Assembly: GCA_038250235.1 (NCBI GenBank)
Contig: JBBSCO010000006.1
Location: forward strand, 18,983-82,982
Reading direction: 5' to 3'
DNA length: 64,000 nt
DNA from: JAAUTS01 sp038250235
GTDB lineage: Bacteria > Verrucomicrobiota > Verrucomicrobiia > Methylacidiphilales > JAAUTS01
Shown here: in pieces, positions 44,296 to 53,577 of the stretch
Position numbering within the stretch: position 1 is the stretch's first letter
Layout: each line of letters opens with the position of its first letter
Program-made: the position numbers and the translations under genes
The notes under the pieces: generated by a model
Databases searched by the model: none
The model's input: only the letters and a program-made list of their open reading frames with translations
Told to the model about the DNA's origin: nothing

Positions 44296-44937
44296 ATGAA
44301 TCTTTTTCTTTCGCGTTCTGCCGGAAAGTTATTGCTGCACAGTGAAATTCTAGGAGTTTTGTTCTGGCGTGGAAAGGAACTTGATTTTCACCAGACCGCG
44401 CCCTGTTTTACGTTAGATCAGATTCACAGTTTGGGAGATCAAATCCACGAACTTTTCGCCGGTTATAGAAGCATGGGCCGGGAAATTCCGGATCTTTCCG
44501 TGTTATTTGAAGGGGGCAGTTTACATGTCCGCATTATGGCCGACAAGGATGGCCCCCTTTATTTGGTCGTTCTGGCTGAAACGACCCGTGCCTTGGTTCA
44601 GGCGGTGGAAGAGGTTTCTCGTTGGACCCCGGAGGATCTGACGGGAAATCCCGTTCCGGCACAAGGAGGGGGTGTCCGCAAAAGCCCCATCCGCCAATCC
44701 TGGAACCATTTTTTAATTCGGTTGAAAAACCGTCTGGCAGCAAGTGTAGGGGAAGAGTCCGGCCAGAAAATTTTAACGGATGCCTTTGAGGTCTATGGGG
44801 CAGATCCGGCTCATCCCCTGCCGGAAGAGCATTGGATCGCTTTTTTTCACCACATTACCGAACAAATTCAGGATCCGGAAGCACTCAGGCGTTTCAACAG
44901 ATTAAACCCGGATGGTGATGGATCAGGAGATCGCTAA
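44296..44937 (+). CDS. roadblock/LC7-like protein (second copy)
   Basis: 213 residues, paralogous over the full length to the protein at 43285-43932: SEILGVLFWRGKELDFHQ, IHSLGDQIHELFAGY, IPDLSVLFEGGSLHVRIM, VVLAETTRALVQAVEEV and the C-terminal VGEESGQKILTDAFEVYG / EEHWIAFFHHITEQIQD. The ATG at 44296 fits the paralogue start; a longer frame upstream lies inside the previous gene. Cellular role unknown. Confidence 0.65.
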   Translation: MNLFLSRSAGKLLLHSEILGVLFWRGKELDFHQTAPCFTLDQIHSLGDQIHELFAGYRSMGREIPDLSVLFEGGSLHVRIMADKDGPLYLVVLAETTRALVQAVEEVSRWTPEDLTGNPVPAQGGGVRKSPIRQSWNHFLIRLKNRLAASVGEESGQKILTDAFEVYGADPAHPLPEEHWIAFFHHITEQIQDPEALRRFNRLNPDGDGSGDR

Positions 44938-45104
44938 AAGTTATTAGCTTGTATTGAATCAGCCTATCACTATCCGCATAGGATTTGCGCCTTTGCTGGG
45001 TTTGGTGGAAGTATGGGGTAAACGGAAAAACCTTGGCATGGCGATTTGACACAGTCACCGTAGAACAGGGTTGCAGAGTTTTGTGCGCCGCCTAGAATAA
45101 GGAA

Positions 45105-45566
45105 ATGAAATCCATTTTGTTGTCTTGTTTATGCTTGGTTCTGGCTCTGGTTCTTTCAACCCCTGGGCTCAGCGCCCAGTCTGCCATGGAAAAAGGAAAA
45201 AGCTTTTTGGTGGAAAACGGTAAAAAAGAAGGAATTAAAATCACGAAGAGCGGACTTCAATACAAAGTATTGGTTGCAGGAACAGGAAAGCAGCCCAAGG
45301 CCACGGACATCGTTCTCGTGCATTACCGTGGAACCCTGCTGGACGGTAAAGAATTCGACAGCTCTTATAAACGTAATGAACCCATTGAGTTCCCCCTGAA
45401 CCGTGTGATTCCCGGCTGGACCGAAGGTGTGCAATTGATGAAAGAAGGCGCGAAGTACCTTTTCTTCGTACCTTCCGAGCTCGCCTATGGCACCCGCGGT
45501 GCAGGAGCAGACATCGGCCCTGACGAAACCTTGATCTTCGAAGTCGAATTGCTCCGGGTGCGCTGA
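45105..45566 (+). CDS. exported FKBP-type peptidyl-prolyl cis-trans isomerase
   Basis: 153 residues with a signal peptide (LLSCLCLVLALVLSTPGLSAQ) and one FKBP domain: LQYKVLVAGTGKQPKATD, VLVHYRGTLLDGKEFDSSY, PLNRVIPGWTEGVQLMKEGAK and FVPSELAYGTRGAG. It should speed proline isomerisation during folding in the periplasm or outer-membrane space, like FkpA or FklB. It is convergent with the GH63 gene, 10 bases away. Confidence 0.93.
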   Translation: MKSILLSCLCLVLALVLSTPGLSAQSAMEKGKSFLVENGKKEGIKITKSGLQYKVLVAGTGKQPKATDIVLVHYRGTLLDGKEFDSSYKRNEPIEFPLNRVIPGWTEGVQLMKEGAKYLFFVPSELAYGTRGAGADIGPDETLIFEVELLRVR

Positions 45567-45576
45567 TCTCCAGCGG

Positions 45577-48267
45577 CTAACCCGGGCCCTGATACTCGCA
45601 GGCTGGGCCTAACATTCTGACCACCAGAGCTGTCCAGCCTGTCTGATGGGATGCTCCCAGACCGCGTCCGCTGTCTCCGTGAAAATATTCGTGGAACAGG
45701 AGTGTTCTGCTCCAGTCCTCCCTCTGCCATAAGGGGGCATGGTGGCTTTGAAAGGGACGCGTCCCTTGGGCCGTCGGCAGAAACAGGTCGGCCATCCGGG
45801 ATTGCAGTGCGCAGGAGGTTTGGCGGAGAGTCAGGACTTTTCCGGAGCCCTTGGGAAATTCCACTTTGAGACTGTCTCCGTAAAAATAATGATACTGTTC
45901 CAGGGCCTCAATCAGCAGATAGTTCACCGGAAACCAGACTGGTCCACGCCAGTTTGAGTTGCCGCCGAAAAGCCAGTTGGCTGACTCCCCGGGCACGTAG
46001 GGCACTTCTTCGGTCTGCCCGCCATAGGAGAACCGGAAAGGATGGATCCCGTGCGCTTTGGAAAGCGAGCGGATGCCGTAGGGCGAAAGGAATTCTTCCT
46101 CGTCCAGGAGCCGTTCCAAAACCCTAATTAACCGCTGGTGGGAAGGAAGGGCCAGCAGACGCTTGCTTCCGGAACGGTTTTGTTCTGCTTCGCAATAGCT
46201 GATGTGTCTGGCCAGGTCAGGCCGGTATTTGAGAAACCACTCCATCCGTTTACGGAAGCCGGGCAGATGATCGATCTGGTTCCCGTCCAGCACTGTCACC
46301 GCGCAAAGAGGAAGCAGCCCAACCATGGAACGGATGCGCATCGGGATGGATTGGCCGTCGATCCTGAGCAGATCGTAATAGAAACCGTCTTCTTCATTCC
46401 ACAGGCCGTAGTCTCCCATTTGGTTCATGGCATCGGTGATGGAAATGAAATGCTCGAAGAATTTCGAGGCAATGTCTTCGTAGGACGGCTGTGTCTGGGC
46501 CAGTTCCAGAGACATGGATAACATGGTGAGGCAATAGGAAGCCATCCAGGCCGTGGCGTCAGCCTGTTCCAAGTGCCCGCCTCCGGGCAGGGGCTTGGAG
46601 CGGTCAAATACACCGATATTGTCCAGCCCCAGAAAACCTCCGGAAAAAATGTGGTTCCCGTGCGGGTCTTTGCGGTTCACCCACCAGGTAAAATTCATCA
46701 GGAGCTTTTGGAAGGCCCGTTCCAGAAAATCAGTGTCACGGTGTCCCCGTTCTCCGCTGATTTTATAGACACGCCAGACGGCCCAGGCATGGACTGGTGG
46801 GTTGACATCGTTGAAATTCCACTCGTAGGCGGGCAATTGCCCGTTTGGATGAAGATACCATTCGCGCAAAAGGAGCAGAAGCTGTTGCTTGGCAAAGTCG
46901 GGATCAATGTCCGCCATGGGAACCATGTGAAAGGCCAGGTCCCAGGCGGCAAACCAGGGATATTCCCAGCAATCCGGCATGGACAGAACATCGTGTGCAA
47001 AAAAATGCTGCCAATCCTGGTTCCGCTTGGTGGCGTGGCCTTCCGCCGGGGGAGGTTGGGTGGAGTCACCCTTCAGCCAGTCCTGCACGATGTAATGATA
47101 GAATTGTTTGCTCCAGAGCAGGCCCGCATAGGCCTGCGTGGCCACCATGTGCGATTCAGGATCCTTCAGGTCTTTTAGAATTTCCTCATAAAAAGCATCA
47201 TGCTCTAGGCGCCGCTCAGCAACCACGGAATCGCAACCTTCCGGAAAACAGATCATCCCGGTCCGCCGCAGGTTCAGTGCCGTCATGCGGAAGCGCAGGA
47301 TCCGGGTCTCTCCGGGATCCAGGTGCAGGCGATACCAGGCCGCCGCCTTGGTTCCGGTCTCGTCCGGATTGACCGCTTCCATTTTTCCCTGCACGACAGT
47401 GTCGTGGAACGCGTCTTTCACATGCGCAAAGCCGTGGGACGGGGCGGTTCCGTAAAGCCTTCGGGTATTCGTCTCGTTTTCTGTAAAGAGCCAGGTCGGC
47501 CCCTCCAGCGATGAAAAAGGTTCAGCTTCGAGTTGATAGTCGCCCAGTCCGGCGTAATGGGCATGGATTGTTCCGTCCTGACCCCGCAGGATTTCCGGGC
47601 GTTGTCCGGGGGCATCGAAACTGTCTCCCCAGGACCAGGTATTGCGGAACCACCACTGGCCTAGCACATGCAACTGGGCGGTTTCTGGTCCGTGATTGGT
47701 CAGATGCAGGCGGATGATGATGTCTTCAGGACCTGCCTTGGCATATTCAACCTCCATGCTGAAATAACGCCCCTCATCAAACACTCCCGTGTCCTCCAGC
47801 TCATATTCCGTTTCTCCATAGCCGCGTTCACGGTTCCGTTGACGGAGCTCGTCATAAGGGAAAAGGCTTTGCGGATAACGGTACAGGGCCCGCGCATAGC
47901 TGTGGGTCGGCGTGGAGGCCAGATAGTGGTAGGATTCCTTCACGTCCTCGCCGTGGTTGCCTTCACGATTGGCCAGGCCGAAGAGACGCTCTTTAAGGAT
48001 GGGATCTTTTCCGTTCCAGAGAGCCGGGGCAAAACAAAGACGGGACTGGCGGTCGCACCACCCTAACAAACCGTCCTCCCCCCAGCGATAAACACGACTG
48101 CGTGCATCCTCATGGGTAAAGGAATCCCAGGCTTCCCCGTCACTAGAGTAGTCTTCGCGCACCGTGCCCCATTGCCGTTCGGAAAGGTAAGGACCCCAAC
48201 GTTTCCAGTTCGAGTGACTTTGGTAGCCACGTTCAGCTTCGAGGCGGCGATGTTCCACGGTGGGCAT
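45577..48267 (-). CDS. GH63-family glucosidase (MGH1-type)
   Basis: 896 residues of the glycoside hydrolase 63-like family. The start EAERGYQSHSNWKRWGPYLSERQ (in two pieces) and GTVREDYSSDGEAW, then YRWGEDGLLGWCDRQSRLCF and NREGNHGEDVKESYHYL are typical of bacterial members. The catalytic (alpha/alpha)6 domain follows, with FAAWDLAFHMVPMADIDPDFAK and NWRGPVWFPVNYLLIEALEQY. These enzymes act on alpha-glucosides such as glucosylglycerate or mannosylglycerate, or on oligosaccharides. No signal peptide, so cytosolic. No sugar transporter is adjacent. Confidence 0.92.
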   Translation of the reverse strand: MPTVEHRRLEAERGYQSHSNWKRWGPYLSERQWGTVREDYSSDGEAWDSFTHEDARSRVYRWGEDGLLGWCDRQSRLCFAPALWNGKDPILKERLFGLANREGNHGEDVKESYHYLASTPTHSYARALYRYPQSLFPYDELRQRNRERGYGETEYELEDTGVFDEGRYFSMEVEYAKAGPEDIIIRLHLTNHGPETAQLHVLGQWWFRNTWSWGDSFDAPGQRPEILRGQDGTIHAHYAGLGDYQLEAEPFSSLEGPTWLFTENETNTRRLYGTAPSHGFAHVKDAFHDTVVQGKMEAVNPDETGTKAAAWYRLHLDPGETRILRFRMTALNLRRTGMICFPEGCDSVVAERRLEHDAFYEEILKDLKDPESHMVATQAYAGLLWSKQFYHYIVQDWLKGDSTQPPPAEGHATKRNQDWQHFFAHDVLSMPDCWEYPWFAAWDLAFHMVPMADIDPDFAKQQLLLLLREWYLHPNGQLPAYEWNFNDVNPPVHAWAVWRVYKISGERGHRDTDFLERAFQKLLMNFTWWVNRKDPHGNHIFSGGFLGLDNIGVFDRSKPLPGGGHLEQADATAWMASYCLTMLSMSLELAQTQPSYEDIASKFFEHFISITDAMNQMGDYGLWNEEDGFYYDLLRIDGQSIPMRIRSMVGLLPLCAVTVLDGNQIDHLPGFRKRMEWFLKYRPDLARHISYCEAEQNRSGSKRLLALPSHQRLIRVLERLLDEEEFLSPYGIRSLSKAHGIHPFRFSYGGQTEEVPYVPGESANWLFGGNSNWRGPVWFPVNYLLIEALEQYHYFYGDSLKVEFPKGSGKVLTLRQTSCALQSRMADLFLPTAQGTRPFQSHHAPLWQREDWSRTLLFHEYFHGDSGRGLGASHQTGWTALVVRMLGPACEYQGPG

Positions 48268-49129
48268 CCAGGAATCTTAACCGCCAAAAGGCCTCTGCCA
48301 AGAGTTTCTCAATAGTCCCGGAAATGCGAATCGAAACCGGAATGACGGGAGGAAATCTGCTGAAAAGATATGCTTTATGTTTGTCAGGAATGATCATGGC
48401 TATCATTTTCCGCCCGTTTGTATTTCTCTCGCCAATTTTGTTGAAGGAACAGGCAGGATGATTCCCTGCTGCTAGTGCTAAACAACGAGGAAAATCTTTT
48501 TTATCAGTATGGGTCGCCTTCACCCATCATCGGATTAGTTGGTGATTCTGGAAATACGGTGCACCGTCTCTTTGACAGTAGATCCTGTGCAGTTGCCTTA
48601 TAGAAAACCACCCGCACTTCTTCCGCCACTCGACTGGATTGGACTGACGGTTCTTCGGTTTTTCCATTATACCAAGAAAACGTTGCTGAGGGATTTCCAG
48701 TTTCTGTAGCGATTGTGAGCGGATATGCACGGCTGGTTTCTGGCGGCGACTCATTTCCCGGACACCCGCTGCCACGGCGTGTCGTTTGTAGGGAAGGAGG
48801 CGGGCATCCTAGACAGCGTCAACGGTCTTCGCCAGATCCGGCCTCGACTTGATTATGTCCGGGTTGAGAAAAATAGTATGGTCGATCCATGCCGTATCAA
48901 TTTCCCGTTCCGAAAACACTATTTACCCTGGCCCTCGTGGTTACTGGGAAAACCGTAGTGGAATCTGTTTCTTCATTAATCCCGGCTAAAACAGTAGATC
49001 AATCAAGGTGATAGGCCATTGGCTCGTGGATACGCAGGGATGTGCCCATTTTTTTAAGCGGATGCCCCGGTCAATAACTGTCGGGCTCAGTTCCGACTTC
49101 TGACTTCTGATCACTTCCTACCGGCCGGA
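48268..49129. other. non-coding interval of 860 bases
   Basis: I see no credible gene on either strand. The open frames here (for example 48527-48775 on the minus strand and 48725-48958 on the plus strand) are short, lack family motifs and have no ribosome-binding sites. The stretch ACTTCTGACTTCTGATC near 49091 looks like a small tandem repeat. Confidence 0.5.
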
Positions 49130-50326
49130 TTAGAGTCCGGGGCGTTGTATTTGAAGGTCGATGTCGTCGTGCTCCCAAGCGTAGCCTTTGGCAACAGCAT
49201 CGGCCCAGAGGATGGCCCAATTGTTGGCTAGTGCTTTGGGTCCCTCGATGTGCCACTGACTCCAGCCGAGGCCGAAGATTTCGCATGTTTGTAGCGTGAA
49301 TTCATCCGAACCGAAACGGGCAGAGCGCTCGTTGTCGCCGGGCTTGGCCCCTATTTTTTCTGAGGGGAAACCGGGCGGGAAGTTATTCTCGGAGGGCCAG
49401 CCCGGGAAATCCTGGTGGAATTGGCGCAGGTTCTCTGCCCGGGGGAAGAGGTTGGTGTCTGCATGATATAGGTGGTAGGCGACGGAAGTTTTGGTCCAGT
49501 CGATGGGGCCGGTTAGTTTCTCAAAGTTCCGGGTCAGGTTACTCATGGCGGTTTTGGTGCCGTAGCCGGAGATGCCGGCGGGCGTGAGAATCATGAGGTG
49601 AGTGTCCGGCGCAAGGCTTCGGGCGATGTTATGAACGCGGGCAAGGGCGGCGAGCGTTGTCTGGGCAGGTGGATCCACCTGGCCATCGCGCCCCGGACCG
49701 CTGATGGGTTCGTTGGAGAGTTCGTACAAGACGTGGCTGCGCTGGGCAAAGTGGGGGGCGACGACTTTCCACAGGCCGGTGTTGAGCGCTTCGTCGTATT
49801 TCGGAACACCGGAGGCGGGCACACGGTTGTGGGCGTTAATAATGGCATAGAGACCGTTTTCGGAGCAGTGGTTCACGGCGCGTTCGAGTTGCTCGATCAT
49901 GCTGCGTTGGTAGGCGGCTTCGGACCAATCGTATTTCCCGTAGCCTTCCTCGTGGATCCAGACGTCGAAGAGGATGATGCGGACGGCATTGAGACCTGCT
50001 TCGCGCATCGACTTGTAATAGGAGGCGGGCTGCTCGGCAGGCTCCTGCGACCAGACCCAGGCGGTGCCGGCCCGGATCGGAGTATTGGCGTCGCTACGCA
50101 GAACCTTCAGGCGTTTGTCCGGTGTCTCGGCATCGGCTATGTCCACCACCCGGATGCGCGCACGGTCGGTGGCAAGAGGGGCGGAAGGGCCGATGGGCAC
50201 GGCTGGTATGATAGTGGCGTAAGCAGGGTGGAAGGACAGCATGCTGAGGGCGAAAACTAGGCCTAAGCCTAAGGCGGTGCCGCGGCGGAAAAGCTGATTG
50301 CCGGTGAGCTTGTGCGGGGATGTCAT
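49130..50326 (-). CDS. exported GH5-family glycoside hydrolase (cellulase-like)
   Basis: 398 residues with a signal peptide (basic start, then LGLGLVFALSMLSFHPAYA). The TIM barrel shows GTAWVWSQEP, MREAGLNAVRIILFDVW, GLYAIINAH and the acid/base glutamate in LYELSNEP (E206). HLYHAD fits the conserved histidine-tyrosine pair. The second catalytic Glu is probably E313 in PSENN. The likely substrate is a beta-glucan or beta-mannan, but the subfamily cannot be fixed by eye. The ATG at 50326 gives a normal signal peptide; an upstream start is possible. Confidence 0.82.
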   Translation of the reverse strand: MTSPHKLTGNQLFRRGTALGLGLVFALSMLSFHPAYATIIPAVPIGPSAPLATDRARIRVVDIADAETPDKRLKVLRSDANTPIRAGTAWVWSQEPAEQPASYYKSMREAGLNAVRIILFDVWIHEEGYGKYDWSEAAYQRSMIEQLERAVNHCSENGLYAIINAHNRVPASGVPKYDEALNTGLWKVVAPHFAQRSHVLYELSNEPISGPGRDGQVDPPAQTTLAALARVHNIARSLAPDTHLMILTPAGISGYGTKTAMSNLTRNFEKLTGPIDWTKTSVAYHLYHADTNLFPRAENLRQFHQDFPGWPSENNFPPGFPSEKIGAKPGDNERSARFGSDEFTLQTCEIFGLGWSQWHIEGPKALANNWAILWADAVAKGYAWEHDDIDLQIQRPGL

Positions 50327-50470
50327 GGATCGGGAGAGAATACGTGGAAGGGAGTTCGCGGTCAAAGACCAAGGTGACAGCCTATCTCCACAGGGGCTGT
50401 CGATGACGTTCGACAAAAAATCGAATGAAGAAATTGCCAAGAGATGGCGACTGAACCCAATTGCCCCACA

Positions 50471-50506
50471 AAAAAACGAGTGGCCCGTGCAGGGCCACCC
50501 GTTTTT
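50471..50506 (-). terminator. bidirectional rho-independent terminator
   Basis: Stem ACGAGTGGCCC (from 50475) with GGGCCACCCGT and a short loop. It is flanked by A-run and T-run on both sides. It closes the EF-hand gene on the minus strand. Confidence 0.85.
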
Positions 50507-50524
50507 GGAGGAAGCCTGCTATCT

Positions 50525-51109
50525 TTAGGACTTACCGTCCTTGGAAACGTAGATCCAGCGACCACGACTGTTGTCGTATTCCTGGATGCTGATGTAGCCA
50601 TCACGGTTGGTGTCCCAGAACGAATAGACCCGTGTTTGGAAATCCGCCACGGGCAGAGGCTTGGTGATGTCCTGATAGAAGCTAAGGGAAAGCCCCGTCT
50701 TCTTGATACCGTCCCGGAACTCATTCGTATGGATCTCTCCATCTGAATTGCTGTCCCAGATGGCAAACGTTTGGGCTTTTTCAGCATTGACGTACCAGTA
50801 GGGAAGATCCGTATTGAATTCGGTTAGAGTAATTTCGCCGTTCCTGTCTTTGTCCCAGGCATTGAAGGAACCTGTGGCAAATTCATCAAAAGTGACCATG
50901 CCGTCGTCGTTGATATCCCAGCGGGCAAGCTGAGCCTTGATTTCGAGGTTGTTCCGGAATTCTTCCTGGGTGATCCGTTGATCGTTGTTGGTGTCGATCA
51001 CGTTGGTGGTGGTCACCGTTTCTGTTTTGACCGTTTTGACGGTCTGTGGTTGGCTGAAGGCCAGGCTGGCTCCTGAGAGCAGGAGCAGGGCAAGGATTGT
51101 GTTTTTCAT
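50525..51109 (-). CDS. exported EF-hand calcium-binding protein
   Basis: 194 residues with a signal peptide (TILALLLLSGASLAFS) and five EF-hand loops: DTNNDQRITQEE, DINDDGMVTFDE, DKDRNGEITLTE, DSNSDGEIHTNE and DTNRDGYISIQE. Each has the D-x-[DN]-x-[DN]-G/R-x-[ITV]-x-x-x-E pattern, so it should bind several calcium ions outside the cytoplasm. It ends in a Trp/Tyr-rich segment. The gene is monocistronic with its own terminator. Confidence 0.9.
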   Translation of the reverse strand: MKNTILALLLLSGASLAFSQPQTVKTVKTETVTTTNVIDTNNDQRITQEEFRNNLEIKAQLARWDINDDGMVTFDEFATGSFNAWDKDRNGEITLTEFNTDLPYWYVNAEKAQTFAIWDSNSDGEIHTNEFRDGIKKTGLSLSFYQDITKPLPVADFQTRVYSFWDTNRDGYISIQEYDNSRGRWIYVSKDGKS

Positions 51110-51340
51110 AAGGGACTTTTGATTCTTGGGTTAGGTCTTTAACGACCGGTTTGTTGGCCTTCAGCATTGCTCGAATCGTGCCATTCCAAGCGGATCTCTT
51201 GGAAGATCCTGTACACCAACGTATTAAAGGTTCAGGTCTTGTTATCAAAGTGGCAGATAATGCCGCAACCTGCAACACACTGGCACTTAAATAGGCGAAT
51301 ATGCACGATTTTAAGATTGATCTCGGAAGAATTGCCTGCC

Positions 51341-51366
51341 TGTCATAACCCAATTGGGTGATGACA
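51341..51366. promoter_or_regulatory. 26-bp palindrome, possible operator
   Basis: TGTCATAACCCAATTGGGTG followed by ATGACA is an almost perfect palindrome (one mismatch pair per arm). It lies in the divergent interval between the EF-hand gene and the GreAB-like gene. No T-run follows, so it is more like a protein-binding site than a terminator. The rest of 51110-51438 shows nothing else. Confidence 0.45.
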
Positions 51367-51438
51367 GCCCACCCAGGTCTTAACGGGCCGCGACCACGTT
51401 GATACTGCGTGAAACCCGAAATCTGTTACCATCTTCCC

Positions 51439-51900
51439 GTGAATAAGAATCTCCTCATCCAGGCCATTTCCGAAATCTTACAGCGGAACTTTGAGAGCCA
51501 GAAGAATTCCTCGAAAAAAAGCCGCGCGGACGGGAACGATTCCCAGAGTAAATCTGAGGGGAAATACGACACCCGTTCGATTGAAGAAAACTATCTGGCG
51601 GATGGATTTGCCCGCCAGGCCCAGGCGGCGGCTGGTGCGATGACGGCTTTCAAGTGCATGCCTCTGCGGAACTTTGACCGGACTACGCCTATCGATCTTT
51701 CCGCTTTGGTTCAGGTCGGGTTCAAGGAAGAAAGTGTCTGGTTTTTTCTGGCCCCGGCTGCTGGCGGAACGGAAGTGGAGGTCGAGGGAAAGCGGATTAC
51801 CGTTCTAAGTCCGGAATCACCTTTGGGATTGCAGCTTCTCGGATTGAAAACCGGTGGGCTGATCCACTCACCGGCGGCAAAAATCTTGGCTGTCGAATAG
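51439..51900 (+). CDS. GreA/GreB-like protein
   Basis: About 153 residues. It has an N-terminal helical part (KNLLIQAISEILQRNFES, then a charged segment with EGKYDTRSIEENYLADGFARQAQ) and a C-terminal FKBP-like domain as in Gre factors (SVWFFLAPAAGGTEVEV, SPESPLGLQLLGLKTGG). Proteins of this shape occur widely and are annotated as GreAB-like or transcription elongation factor. The acidic tip that stimulates transcript cleavage is not evident, so it may bind RNA polymerase with another effect. The GTG at 51439 is used because the conserved region starts there; an upstream GTG (51409) is possible. Confidence 0.72.
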   Translation: MNKNLLIQAISEILQRNFESQKNSSKKSRADGNDSQSKSEGKYDTRSIEENYLADGFARQAQAAAGAMTAFKCMPLRNFDRTTPIDLSALVQVGFKEESVWFFLAPAAGGTEVEVEGKRITVLSPESPLGLQLLGLKTGGLIHSPAAKILAVE

Positions 51901-52112
51901 CATAGACTTGCGGATAGTTTACTCAACATGAAGAGTCGAGCCCCTGGGTTCTCCTATGCCTTTTAGATGGTGACATCCTGGTTACATTTTGGTGACAGCC
52001 CATTAATCTCTTTGTTCTATCCCACATAAGATCAGCTACTTATGTCCCCGGTTCGACCTCTTAATGAGGTGAGCTATTTGACAGAAGTCGCAATGGGGTG
52101 ATATTGAGGTGT

Positions 52113-52607
52113 ATGAAATTAAAACAACTCACTCACTCACTCCTAGGAATCATTGCAGCGGCTTTCATCGCCCTGCCTGTCGCTCAAGCTGAACCCCAAA
52201 CAAAAGATATTGTGGATACCGCCGTCGCAGCAGGCTCATTCAAGACTCTTGCCGCAGCGTTAGGTGCTGCCGGATTGGTGGAAACGCTGAAGGGCCCAGG
52301 ACCTTTCACCGTCTTTGCTCCCACGGATGATGCCTTCGCCAAGCTTCCCGCTGGAACGGTCGAAAGCCTGCTCAAACCGGAAAATAAAGCCAAACTGGTC
52401 TCTATCCTCACTTACCATGTCGTTGCTGGGAAAGTTATGGCAGCCGATGTGGTTAAATTGACCGAAGCCAAAACGGTGGAGGGAACTACGGTGGACATTA
52501 AAGTAGTTGATGGAACTGTCATGGTTGATGGTGCCAAGGTGGTCAAAACCGATATCGCAACAAGCAATGGGGTCATCCACGTGATCGACACCGTTATCAT
52601 GCCCTAA
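52113..52607 (+). CDS. exported fasciclin-domain protein
   Basis: 164 residues with a signal peptide (THSLLGIIAAAFIALPVAQA) and one FAS1 domain: DIVDTAVAAGSFKTLAAALGAAGL, KGPGPFTVFAPTDDAFAKLP, LVSILTYHVVAGKVMAADV and GVIHVIDTVIMP. Single FAS1 proteins are secreted adhesion or carbohydrate-binding proteins and are common in aquatic bacteria. The ATG at 52113 gives a normal signal. A TTGACA at 52078-52083 may be its promoter. A hairpin follows the stop. Confidence 0.93.
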   Translation: MKLKQLTHSLLGIIAAAFIALPVAQAEPQTKDIVDTAVAAGSFKTLAAALGAAGLVETLKGPGPFTVFAPTDDAFAKLPAGTVESLLKPENKAKLVSILTYHVVAGKVMAADVVKLTEAKTVEGTTVDIKVVDGTVMVDGAKVVKTDIATSNGVIHVIDTVIMP

Positions 52608-52635
52608 TCGTTCGCTACTCATTTTAACAGTTTGA

Positions 52636-52672
52636 TAAGCGGCAGTCCCCACAGACTGCCGCTTATTTATTT
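52636..52672 (+). terminator. terminator hairpin after the fasciclin gene
   Basis: Inverted repeat TAAGCGGCAGTC (52636-52647) with GACTGCCGCTTA (52654-52665), followed by TTTATTTC. The T-run is weak, but the stem is perfect over 12 base pairs. Confidence 0.75.
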
Positions 52673-52794
52673 CGCAACAGGGATGATAAATGATCGGTTG
52701 TATAGCAATGGTCTCAGCCGCGAGGTCTTAGTGTTGTGCTTCGCCAAGGTATGAGGTAAATTTTCGATGGGATGCTAAACGGAACCTCAAACGG

Positions 52795-53577
52795 ATGACT
52801 TACCTCAATTTTCACCTTATTTTTATTCTGCCGGTGATCGGAGTGGTCTGGTGGTTGAGGCGCAACGAAAAGGTGGTGGCTCTCCCGTGGCAGCGGACGG
52901 GAATTGTCATGCTCACATTGATCGCACTGGTGTATACCACGCCGTGGGACAATTATCTGGTGGCGCGGGAGATCTGGGCTTACGGCGAAGGTCGGGTGAT
53001 AGAACCGCTTATTATCGGATACGTGCCCATTGAGGAATATTTGTTTTTCATACTTCAGCCGACCATGACCGGTTTCTTCCTGCTGCTCTATGCCGGACGG
53101 CAGAGAGTGGGCAAAGCAGTCTTCAGTCGGCCATTGCAACGCGGTCGACCGGCCTGGCTGGGAGCTTCTTTCTGGCTGTTTCTGACAGGATTCGGTGTGG
53201 CCTGTTTGACTGTCCTACCGGAGCGATTCACCTACCTGGGATTGATCCTGGCATGGGCTTGCCCGGTGTTGGCATTTCAATGGGCCTATGGGGGAGGAAC
53301 CCTCTGGTCGCTGCGGGCGTTGCTGATCCCTGCCGTGGGCACGCCGACTCTGTATTTGTGGGTGGTGGATTTTATTGCGATCGAGTGGCGCATCTGGTCG
53401 ATCCTGCCAGCCACCAGCACCGGCTGGAAACTTGTCATCCTGCCGTTTGAGGAGGCTCTCTTTTTTCTGCTGACCAACCTGCTTGTGGTGCAGGGCCTGA
53501 TTCTTTTCTATCAGGCTTCATGCAGTTGGCCCATATTCCAGAAGAAGGCAGAAGGCTCTCATGAGCGGGCTACCTGA
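52795..53577 (+). CDS. crtY: lycopene beta-cyclase, fused CrtYcd type
   Basis: 260 residues with about seven membrane helices in two similar halves, each with the catalytic-type motif P-x-E-E: PIEE at 78-81 (VPIEEYLFFILQP) and PFEE at 217-220 (LPFEEALFFLLTN). This is the CrtYc-CrtYd/CarR-type lycopene cyclase. It converts lycopene to beta-carotene, the substrate of the next gene. It overlaps that gene by 17 bases. crtE, crtB and crtI are not in the window and must lie elsewhere. Confidence 0.9.
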   Translation: MTYLNFHLIFILPVIGVVWWLRRNEKVVALPWQRTGIVMLTLIALVYTTPWDNYLVAREIWAYGEGRVIEPLIIGYVPIEEYLFFILQPTMTGFFLLLYAGRQRVGKAVFSRPLQRGRPAWLGASFWLFLTGFGVACLTVLPERFTYLGLILAWACPVLAFQWAYGGGTLWSLRALLIPAVGTPTLYLWVVDFIAIEWRIWSILPATSTGWKLVILPFEEALFFLLTNLLVVQGLILFYQASCSWPIFQKKAEGSHERAT

